Below are positions 1 to 6,580 of a stretch of 64,000 nt of DNA, in pieces (the first letter of the stretch is position 1; each line of letters opens with the position of its first letter). The stretch is from the NCBI GenBank assembly GCA_028282245.1, contig JANQIL010000027.1, forward strand, positions 1 through 64,000, written 5' to 3'. The notes beneath the pieces are model-generated. The model made no database searches. It saw only the letters and a list, made by a program, of their open reading frames with translations, and was not told where the DNA came from. The DNA comes from Magnetospira sp. GTDB taxonomy: Bacteria; Pseudomonadota; Alphaproteobacteria; Rhodospirillales; Magnetospiraceae. The position numbers and the translations under genes were made by a program.

Positions 1-14
1 CCGGATCAATAGTT

Positions 15-68
15 TAGTGGATCGACCGATCCAAAGCTTGGGTGCCAAGCGTTGGATCCGATCCACTA
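15..68. repeat. 54-bp imperfect palindrome (nested inverted repeats)
   Basis: Three nested pairs of arms are seen: 15-24 with 59-68 (10 bp, perfect), 28-34 with 52-58 (7 bp, perfect) and 36-41 with 45-50 (6 bp, perfect) around a 3-nt loop. One A/G mismatch (35/51) and a 3-nt bulge (25-27) interrupt the stem. There is no T-run on either side, so an intrinsic terminator is not clearly indicated. It may be a factor-binding site, a REP-like element or the end of a transcript from left of the window. Confidence 0.6.
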
Positions 69-107
69 GGCCGGCCAGTCGGGCGAGGGCCCGCCCGAGC
101 AGGGACG

Positions 108-134
108 GAAATCCGAATCGTTCGTTCGGATTTC
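108..134. promoter_or_regulatory. 10-bp perfect dyad upstream of the diguanylate cyclase gene
   Basis: Arms 108-117 and 125-134 are perfectly complementary with a 7-nt spacer. The dyad ends about 65 bp before the preferred start of the GGDEF gene, and the sequence after it is TATAAG rather than a T-run. An operator or a 5' leader hairpin is more plausible than a terminator. Function is inferred from position only. Confidence 0.35.
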
Positions 135-198
135 GTATAAGATCAATCGGCGATGCCGGCCGTGCCGCGTCGTGCCGTTGTCGACCGCGCGAACCGAG

Positions 199-1875
199 AT
201 GCCGAGACCACGTTTTTCCTTTCCGTTCGCCTCCGCGCATCGCGTGTCCGGTCTCCGGCGGTTGATCGACCGGCACGTGGGGCCGGCCGTGCTGCTCGAT
301 CGCGACGGCCGGATCCTCGCGGTCAATCCGCGCGGCGACCTCCTTGGCGACGCCCTGGCGGCCGGCGAACCGGCCGTGCTGACCGAATCGGTGCGGGCCG
401 CCCTCGGTGGGGCCGAGGCGTCGGGGCGGGCCGTGATCGGCCAGGGCGAGCACGCCAAGACGCTGGATTTCGAGGTATTGCCATTCGACGGCCGGGCCTT
501 CGTCCTGTTGGCCTGGGATGTCACCCTGGAACGCAACATGCGGGCCGCGCTGATCGATTCCCGGCAGCGGTTCAAGGACCTGGTGGAGGTGTCGGCGGAT
601 TTCGCCTGGGAGGTGGGGGCCGACGGTCGGTTCGTCTACGTGACTCCGCGCGGCGCCCTGGGCTATGCGGCGGCCGATCTGATCGGCCGCCGGCCGGACA
701 CCTTGATCGCGGCGCCGGTGGAGGCGGATCCGTTTCGGCCCCGCCGACGGATCGAGGAGGAGGAGATCCGGCTGCGCGCGGCGGACGGCGCGGTCGCCTG
801 CCTGCTGGTCACCGCGCTGCCGCTGACCGGCGCCGACGGGACGTGGCGCGGCGCGCGCGGGGTATGCCGCGACGTGACCGCCGACCGTGAAAAGGATGCC
901 GCCCTGGCGCGAGTCCGCCATCGCGAGCGGATTCTCGACGGGGTCGACGCGGCGATCCGCGACGAGATCGATCCGCAGGCCATGCTGAACGTGGCGGCGG
1001 CCAAGGCGATGCGGGCGCTCGACGCGCGGGGCGTGCGGATTTACCGGATCGGTGCCGGACAGAGCCTGGAGGTGGCGGCCGAGGACGGCACCGGTGCCGT
1101 GGAGCCGGCGTTCGAGGTGATCCTCGGGGGGATATCCGGCGCGCGCGGCGTGATGGAGATCTCGTCCGGCGGACTTCGCCTGCTGGCCGTCGCGGCGCCC
1201 TATCGGCAACGCCTCAACGGGGCGCTTTGCGTGTGGCGGCCGTTGACCGCCGGCGACTGGACCGACGACGAACGGTTGATCGCCGGCGACGTGGCGGGAC
1301 GCCTCGGCGTCGCCCTGGCGCAGTACGCCAATCATCAGCGAATCCTGCGCCTGTCGCGCACCGATCCCCTGACCGGACTTTTGAACCGGCGCGCCTTCTT
1401 CGAGCAGGAACTGCCGCGTCGTCTGGCCCGCAGTTGGCTGCCGCGCGGGACCGGCGCCTTGGTTCTCGTCGATCTGGATAACTTCAAGTTGGTCAATGAC
1501 GTGCACGGCCATCAGCGTGGAGATGAGGTATTGTTGCTGATGCGTGATTTGCTGGAGGCGCACAGCCGTCCGGCCGACTTGGTGGCGCGCCTGGGCGGTG
1601 ACGAGTTCGTGCTGTGGTTCGACCGCATCGCGCCCGAGGTCGTGATCGAGCGGGTCGAGGCGTTGCTGGCGGATTCAGTGGGACTGCGTGACCACTCCGG
1701 GGATGTCACGCAACCGCTGAGTCTGTCGATCGGAGTTGCGGTGTTCGATCCGGCCGACCACGAGGATCAGGACTCGCTGGTGGCTCGGGCGGACGCCGCC
1801 ATGTACGCTGTTAAGCGCCGGGGTAAGAGCGGAGTCGAGATTTCGACGCCACCCGGCACGGCGACGGACCGATGA
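199..1875 (+). CDS. PAS/GAF-sensing diguanylate cyclase (GGDEF)
   Basis: Predicted to make cyclic di-GMP from two GTP. From the N-terminus there is a PAS-like segment (about residues 15-110, with AVLLDRDGRILAVNP), a second PAS (about 120-240), a GAF-like region (about 250-380) and a C-terminal GGDEF domain opening with RTDPLTGLLNRRAF. The active-site GGDEF lies near residue 466. An RPAD tetrapeptide five residues before it matches the RxxD product-inhibition site, so feedback inhibition by c-di-GMP is expected. No EAL domain and no membrane segment are seen, so a cytosolic sensor is likely. A GTG at 172 in the same frame would add nine residues; ATG 199 is preferred because the PAS follows directly. 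It ends 10 bp before the DUF2336 gene, so the two are probably co-transcribed. Confidence 0.9.
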   Translation: MPRPRFSFPFASAHRVSGLRRLIDRHVGPAVLLDRDGRILAVNPRGDLLGDALAAGEPAVLTESVRAALGGAEASGRAVIGQGEHAKTLDFEVLPFDGRAFVLLAWDVTLERNMRAALIDSRQRFKDLVEVSADFAWEVGADGRFVYVTPRGALGYAAADLIGRRPDTLIAAPVEADPFRPRRRIEEEEIRLRAADGAVACLLVTALPLTGADGTWRGARGVCRDVTADREKDAALARVRHRERILDGVDAAIRDEIDPQAMLNVAAAKAMRALDARGVRIYRIGAGQSLEVAAEDGTGAVEPAFEVILGGISGARGVMEISSGGLRLLAVAAPYRQRLNGALCVWRPLTAGDWTDDERLIAGDVAGRLGVALAQYANHQRILRLSRTDPLTGLLNRRAFFEQELPRRLARSWLPRGTGALVLVDLDNFKLVNDVHGHQRGDEVLLLMRDLLEAHSRPADLVARLGGDEFVLWFDRIAPEVVIERVEALLADSVGLRDHSGDVTQPLSLSIGVAVFDPADHEDQDSLVARADAAMYAVKRRGKSGVEISTPPGTATDR

Positions 1876-1885
1876 GGATGCGTGA

Positions 1886-3139
1886 ATGAACCGGCTGCTC
1901 GACAGGCTGTTTGGCTCCGCGGCCGGACATCTGTCCTACGAGGAAACGCGCGAACTGGCCCGCCATGACGACCCGGCGGTGCGCCGCGCCCTGGCCGGGC
2001 GGGCCGACATCCGGCCGGAAATCCTCTATTACCTCGCGGAAGACGACAATCCGGACGTGCGCCGGCGGATCGCCGCCAACCGGGCCACGCCGCGCCAGGC
2101 GGACCATCTGCTGGCCGGGGATCGCGACGAGGCGGTGCGCGGGGACCTGGCGGCCAAGATCGCCCGCCTGGCGCCCGGCCTGAGCGCCAACGAGACCGGC
2201 CAGATCGAGCGCCTGACCTACGAAATCCTCGAAACCCTGGCCCGTGACCAGGCGGCGCGGGTGCGCCGGGTGATTGCCGAGACCCTGAAGGACGTGATCG
2301 ACGCGCCGCCCGAGGTGATCCGCCGGCTGGCCGGCGACGATCTGTTGGAGGTCTGCGGGCCGGTGTTGGAATTCTCGCCGGTTCTCACCGACGACGACCT
2401 GCTGGAGATCATCCGTCGGGCACCGACGCGCGGCGCGCTCGGCGCGATGGCCCGTCGACGCCGGGTGTCGCCCGATGTGTCCAGTGCCCTGTTCGCCACC
2501 GGCGACGTGGTTTCGGTGGCCGAACTGCTGGCCAACCCGACGGCGCAGATCCGCGAGGAAACCCTGGACGCCATCATCGAGCGGGCGCGCGACGTCGAGG
2601 CCTGGCAGGAACCGCTGGTCGAGCGACCGCAACTCTCGCCCGAGGCGGTGCGACGCCTGGCCGGCTTCGTGGCGACGCGATTTCTCGATGCCCTGGCGCG
2701 CCGCCGCGAACTGGATCCGGACACCACGGCGGCGGTGCGGGCCGAGGTGGAACGACGGCTGAACGAGGACGGCGAGGACGATCTTTGGACGCCGCCCGAC
2801 GTGATCCACTTGGAGCGGGCCGAGCGCATGCACAAATCCGGGGACCTCACCGGCGAGCAGATTGCGCGGGCGTTGACCGAGGAACGGGCGTTCGGCGAGG
2901 TGGCGCTTGCGGTGCGGGCCGGCCTGCGTCCGACGGTGGTGCGCGAAATCCTGCGAGGCGGCAATCCGAAAGCCGTGGTCGCCGTGGCCTGGAAAGCCGA
3001 TCTGGGCGGTCGGTTCGCCGAACATCTGCAGGAGACCGTGGCCGGGATGGCGCCCGAGATATGCCTGCGGGCGATCGGCGGTGGCGGTTATCCGCTGACC
3101 GAGGGCGACATGGAATGGGCGCTCGGCGGGTTCGCCTGA
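1886..3139 (+). CDS. DUF2336 domain protein (helical repeat)
   Basis: A 417-residue, all-helical, charged protein whose N-terminus (LSYEETRELARHDDPAVRRAL, then RPEILYYLAEDDNPDVRRRIAAN as a second repeat unit) shows the HEAT-like repeats of DUF2336 proteins, a family largely confined to Alphaproteobacteria and of unknown biochemical function. No signal peptide or transmembrane segment is visible. A TGAGGA ribosome-binding site supports the ATG at 1886. It follows the diguanylate cyclase by 10 bp, so a role in c-di-GMP or motility output is a reasonable guess from context but is not shown by the sequence. Confidence 0.8.
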   Translation: MNRLLDRLFGSAAGHLSYEETRELARHDDPAVRRALAGRADIRPEILYYLAEDDNPDVRRRIAANRATPRQADHLLAGDRDEAVRGDLAAKIARLAPGLSANETGQIERLTYEILETLARDQAARVRRVIAETLKDVIDAPPEVIRRLAGDDLLEVCGPVLEFSPVLTDDDLLEIIRRAPTRGALGAMARRRRVSPDVSSALFATGDVVSVAELLANPTAQIREETLDAIIERARDVEAWQEPLVERPQLSPEAVRRLAGFVATRFLDALARRRELDPDTTAAVRAEVERRLNEDGEDDLWTPPDVIHLERAERMHKSGDLTGEQIARALTEERAFGEVALAVRAGLRPTVVREILRGGNPKAVVAVAWKADLGGRFAEHLQETVAGMAPEICLRAIGGGGYPLTEGDMEWALGGFA

Positions 3140-3320
3140 GACCGACATGGCGGGTGGGGCCAGCGCCCGGCGGGGCGCGAAAATTCGAACGGTCCCGACT
3201 CGCCGGTATCGCGCCGCGCCACCGGACACTCGACATTCGGCGCCCGGGTGGTGTATCTCGTTGGCAGGGCACGGAACGCGCGGCGGTGGAATGGACGCCG
3301 CCAGCGTGGGGAGGATTGGC

Positions 3321-3617
3321 ATGAGCGAGGTGATCATCTATCGACCGGCGAAAAACGCCATGCAGTCGGGACGCGCCAACACCCGGCGCTGGGTGGTGGA
3401 GTTTCCGCCGGGAGCGCCCAGGCGGGCCGACTCCGTGATGGGCTGGATCGGCTCCGGCGACACCCGCGCCCAGGTCAGGCTGCGCTTCGACAGCAGGGAG
3501 GAGGCCATCGCCTACGCCGAGCGCAACGATCTCTCCTACCGGCTGGCCGAGCCTCATCCGCGCCGGGTGATCAAGAAGAGCTATGCGGACAGGTTCCGCT
3601 GGGACCGGGCCTCCTGA
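3321..3617 (+). CDS. NDUFS4-like accessory subunit of respiratory complex I
   Basis: A 98-residue protein matching the ETC complex I NDUFS4 family: N-terminal VIIYRPAKNAMQSG, central WVVEFPPGAPRRADSVMGW and the C-terminal pattern KSYADRFRWDR. Such subunits occur in mitochondria and in Alphaproteobacteria, where they sit on the peripheral arm of NADH:ubiquinone oxidoreductase. The ATG at 3321 is preferred over upstream in-frame starts because the conserved family start (MSEVIIYRP) begins there and GAGG lies 7-10 bp before it. It lies just before tRNA-Arg and 60 kb from the nuoM-nuoN genes at the right edge, so it is expressed apart from the main nuo operon. Confidence 0.9.
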   Translation: MSEVIIYRPAKNAMQSGRANTRRWVVEFPPGAPRRADSVMGWIGSGDTRAQVRLRFDSREEAIAYAERNDLSYRLAEPHPRRVIKKSYADRFRWDRAS

Positions 3618-3638
3618 GCATGCTCCGGCGCGCAGATT

Positions 3639-3715
3639 GGCCCCGTAGCTCAGCTGGATAGAGCAGCGGACTTCTAATCCGCAGGTCGCAGGTTCGAATC
3701 CTGCCGGGGTCGCCA
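3639..3715 (+). tRNA. tRNA-Arg (anticodon UCU)
   Basis: A 77-nt cloverleaf with CCA encoded in the DNA. The acceptor stem GGCCCCG pairs with CGGGGTC (one G-U), the D-arm holds AGCTCAGCTGGATAGAGC, the anticodon stem GCGGA/TCCGC encloses loop CTTCTAA with TCT at 3673-3675, and the T-arm carries GGTTCGAATCC. It reads AGA/AGG, rare codons in this GC-rich genome. No duplicate of its 3' end is seen downstream, so there is no sign that it hosts an integrated element here. Confidence 0.97.
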
Positions 3716-4172
3716 GACTTTCTTAAATACACCAATTGGTTGATGATCCATTCGAATCGTCGGCCCTCCGCCCGCGCGCCACACCGGGGAATACTCGCAT
3801 GCCCCATGAAAAGGACCGCGCAACAGGGGGAGTCGTTGCGCGGTCGATAGGGGTGTGTTCCAAGAGCACGAGGAGGAAACCACCGAAGTGATTTCATCCC
3901 GACACGGGAATCAGGGGAATTCGGAGGAGCAATCCCCGTGTCTGTGTCACTAAATATATAAACAGGGTCTATAGTATTGTCAATAAACAAATAGATACAT
4001 TAGATATATATAATAACCGAATCCAGTAATATTTGCTCCGAGAACTGTGTGATAACTTGTTTTCGAATGTCCGACAGGTATTATCCTTTCGTTGCACCGA
4101 TCGGCGGCATTTTCCGTGACGGTGGCGTCGTTTTCGCGATGACCGGAACGTTGTGCGCGGCGGTGGCCGCGC
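3716..4172. other. 457-bp intergenic region, AT-rich in its second half
   Basis: No convincing gene is seen between tRNA-Arg and nadK. The part from about 3940 to 4080 is strikingly AT-rich compared with the flanks. A perfect 11-bp hairpin lies at 3814-3845 (listed separately). It is probably the 3' untranslated area of nadK plus remnant DNA. Confidence 0.6.
3814..3845 (-). terminator. Perfect 11-bp hairpin, possible terminator for nadK
   Basis: Arms 3814-3824 (GACCGCGCAAC) and 3835-3845 (GTTGCGCGGTC) are perfectly complementary around a 10-nt loop. Read on the minus strand the stem is followed by CTTTTC, a short T-run, so it could end minus-strand transcripts from nadK 330 bp away. On the plus strand no T-run follows. 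It might instead be a stand-alone structured element. Confidence 0.35.
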
Positions 4173-4946
4173 TCACGGCATGAACTGTTCCTTGAGGATG
4201 CGTTCCTCGAGGCTGTGCTCCGGGTCGAACAGGATCACCGGCGGACGGCTGAGCGACTCCGCCACCTCGACCCGCACCACGTCGCGCACCTCGGTGAAGT
4301 CGGCCACCGCGCTGACCGGACGCAGATCCGGCTCGCAGACCTCGAAGGCCACCACGGCCTTGCGGGGCAGCAGGGCGCCGCGCCAGCGGCGCGGCCGGAA
4401 GGCGCTGATCGGGGTCAGGGCGAGCAATTCGGAGCCGAGCGGCAGGATCGGCCCGTAGGCCGACAGGTTGTAGGCGGTGCTGCCGGCCGGAGTGCTGACG
4501 AGGGCGCCGTCGCAGACCATTTCCTCCAGCCGGTTGATCCCGTCGACGAAAATCCGCAACTTGGCGGCCAGGCGGGTCTGGCGGAGCAGGGAGACCTCGT
4601 TGATGGCCAGCGCCTCGTGTCGCGCGCCGCCGGCGGTCTCGGCGATCATGCGCAGGGTGTGCAGATGGAACGCCTGGGCGGCGGCCAGGCGGGCCGGCAG
4701 GTCGTCGACCCGGAAGGTGTTCATCAGGAAGCCGACCGACCCCTTGTTCATGCCGTAGATGGGCGTGCCGTTGGCCATGTGGCGGTGCAATATCTTGAGC
4801 ATGAAGCCGTCGCCGCCCAGGGCGACGACCACGTCGGCCTCCGCCTCCGGCACGTGCGGGTAGCGCGTTTCCAGGGTCTGCCTGGCCTCCTGCGCCAATT
4901 CGTGCTCGGCGGCGACGATGGCGACCTTGGTGCTGGGGTGGACCAC
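4173..4946 (-). CDS. nadK: NAD kinase
   Basis: Phosphorylates NAD to NADP with ATP or polyphosphate in the cytoplasm. It carries the family signature GGDG (about residues 44-47 in [16 protein letters not shown]), the substrate-site pattern GSVGFLMN, the NE(V/I) pair in [10 protein letters not shown], and [17 protein letters not shown]. The frame is open to an ATG at 5051, but that extension is unconserved Arg-rich sequence. A GTG at 4946 with GGAG seven bases upstream gives 257 residues, the usual size in Alphaproteobacteria, and is preferred. It is divergent from mobA, with promoters for both in the short gap. Confidence 0.93.
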   Translation of the reverse strand: MVHPSTKVAIVAAEHELAQEARQTLETRYPHVPEAEADVVVALGGDGFMLKILHRHMANGTPIYGMNKGSVGFLMNTFRVDDLPARLAAAQAFHLHTLRMIAETAGGARHEALAINEVSLLRQTRLAAKLRIFVDGINRLEEMVCDGALVSTPAGSTAYNLSAYGPILPLGSELLALTPISAFRPRRWRGALLPRKAVVAFEVCEPDLRPVSAVADFTEVRDVVRVEVAESLSRPPVILFDPEHSLEERILKEQFMP

Positions 4947-5080
4947 GACGGATCTCCGGGGCACGGGAGCGGACGGCCCGGCAGTATACCGCCTTCGCCG
5001 GTGTCCGCCAGTGCGCATCGTCCTGGCATGTATGGCGTTTTCGTGGAACAAGCGATCGGATGGCCAGGGAGGTGGGAATC

Positions 5081-5689
5081 ATGGCACGACCGGAGGCGGT
5101 TCTCGGCGCGGTGTTGGCCGGCGGCCGGTCGCGGCGCATGGGCGGCATCCCCAAGAGCCATTGCCGATTGGCCGGCCGACCGCTGATCGGGCATGTGATC
5201 GGGCGGCTCGGCCCGCAGGTGCGGGCGCTGCTCGTGGTGGCCAACGATCCCCTGCCGCAGGAGCTGCCGGCCACCCTGGAGGTGCGCCGGGACCGGATGG
5301 TCGGACGGCCGGGGCCGCTGGCCGGGCTGCTGACCGCGCTCGATTGGGCGGCCGAGACCCACCCGGAGATCGCCTGGCTGCTCAGCGCGCCGACCGACAC
5401 CCCGTTCCTGCCGCCCGATCTGGCGGTCCGCCTGCGGTCGGCGGTGGCGGCCGGCGCTCCGGCGGCGCTGGCCGCGTCGTTCGGCCGCGCGCATCCGGTC
5501 TGCGCCCTGTGGCCGGTTGCCCGTCGAGGCGACCTGGAGGCGTTCCTGCGCGGTGGCGGCCGGCGGATGGGCGACTGGGCGGATCGCCTGGGCGCCGTTC
5601 CGGTGACCTTCGACGGCGATCCGGACCCGCTGTTCAATATCAACGCGGCGGCCGATCTGACGCGGGCCGAGGCCCTGCTGGGCGGCTGA
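5081..5689 (+). CDS. mobA: Molybdenum cofactor guanylyltransferase-like protein
   Basis: MobA transfers GMP from GTP to molybdopterin to make the MGD form of the molybdenum cofactor. The N-terminal nucleotide-binding loop LAGGRSRRMGG, the GRPGPLAGLLTALDWA segment, the TDTPFLPPDL metal-site region and the C-terminal FNINAAADL motif all fit the family, and 202 residues is normal. The usual GG-x-DK step after the loop reads GGIPKSHC, so the Asp is replaced by Pro; activity or specificity may differ. ATG 5081 has AGGGAGGTG upstream; an earlier ATG at 5060 lacks one. No other moco gene is nearby. Confidence 0.8.
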   Translation: MARPEAVLGAVLAGGRSRRMGGIPKSHCRLAGRPLIGHVIGRLGPQVRALLVVANDPLPQELPATLEVRRDRMVGRPGPLAGLLTALDWAAETHPEIAWLLSAPTDTPFLPPDLAVRLRSAVAAGAPAALAASFGRAHPVCALWPVARRGDLEAFLRGGGRRMGDWADRLGAVPVTFDGDPDPLFNINAAADLTRAEALLGG

Positions 5690-5776
5690 CGCGCCGCCCC
5701 GTCCCGCCGCATGCGCCGAATTGACCCGCCGCCGGAACCCTGTATAACCGCACGATCGCTTTGCAACGCCCGGGGA

Positions 5777-6427
5777 ATGATGGCCCACATGGCGGTCCTG
5801 ATCGACCTCAAGATCACAGAATTGATCTGCTCGCGGCTGTGCCACGACCTCATCAGCCCGGTCAACGCCATCAAGCACGGCATCGAATTGCTGGAGGACG
5901 GCGACCTCGGCCTGCGCGACGAGGCCTTCGGGCTGGTCGGGCGGAGCGGCGACATGGTGTCCCGGCGCCTCACGTTCTATCGGCTGGCGTTCGGGTTTGC
6001 CGGCAGCGCCGAGGCCATTCACGGGCTGGCGGCGGTGCGCGACCTCGCCGAGGGCTACCTCCAGGACGGCAAGGTGCGTCTCGACTGGCCGGGCGGCGAC
6101 GGCACGGTGTCGCGTGGCGGCGCTCGGCTGCTGCTCAACATGATCCAGCTCGGCGCCGATTGCCTGCCGTCCGGCGGCACGGTGTCGTTGCAGTTCGGCG
6201 ACCTGGAGGAGGGGCTCGGAGTCGCCATCGTGGCGTTCGGGAACAAGGCGCGCCTGCGCGACGACCTGAAGCTGGCCATGAGTCCGGAGGCTACGCTCGA
6301 CGACCTCACGGCCCGCAACGTGCAGGGCTACTTCGCCCAGCGGCTGGCCGAGGACCTCGCGGTGTCGCTGGAGATATCCGATTCCGATGCCGACGAGGTG
6401 CGGCTGGCGGCGGTCCTGCCCGCCTGA
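5777..6427 (+). CDS. chpT: ChpT-like histidine phosphotransferase
   Basis: About 216 residues with the ChpT arrangement: a dimerisation helix pair carrying the phospho-accepting His (about residue 23, in SRLCHDLISPVNAIKHGIELL) followed by a degenerate HATPase-like fold without ATP-binding boxes. In Caulobacter ChpT passes phosphate from CckA to CtrA and CpdR. Two adjacent ATGs at 5777 and 5780 follow GGGGA, and a third lies at 5789; the exact start is uncertain. ctrA is 6 kb downstream and cheA directly downstream, which fits a shared phosphorelay/motility locus. Confidence 0.83.
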   Translation: MMAHMAVLIDLKITELICSRLCHDLISPVNAIKHGIELLEDGDLGLRDEAFGLVGRSGDMVSRRLTFYRLAFGFAGSAEAIHGLAAVRDLAEGYLQDGKVRLDWPGGDGTVSRGGARLLLNMIQLGADCLPSGGTVSLQFGDLEEGLGVAIVAFGNKARLRDDLKLAMSPEATLDDLTARNVQGYFAQRLAEDLAVSLEISDSDADEVRLAAVLPA

Positions 6428-6580
6428 CCGCCGGCATGATTTCGAATTGACAACGAAACACGAGACAACATTTACCCCCGCGTGGTATTGTTGACCAGCG
6501 AATGACCACCGTGCCGTGTCCCACCGGTCCGGTCGCCTACCGGCGGCGGGTTGGACCGTTCCAGATCGAGGGGAACCTTC

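Noticed and set aside
3674-3883. Short minus-strand frame containing RQDSNLRPAD
   Set aside because: This peptide is the familiar translation artefact of a tRNA gene read on the wrong strand.
3639-4172. tRNA-Arg as an integration site for the AT-rich DNA beside it
   Set aside because: No copy of the tRNA 3' end is found downstream and no integrase or phage gene is present.
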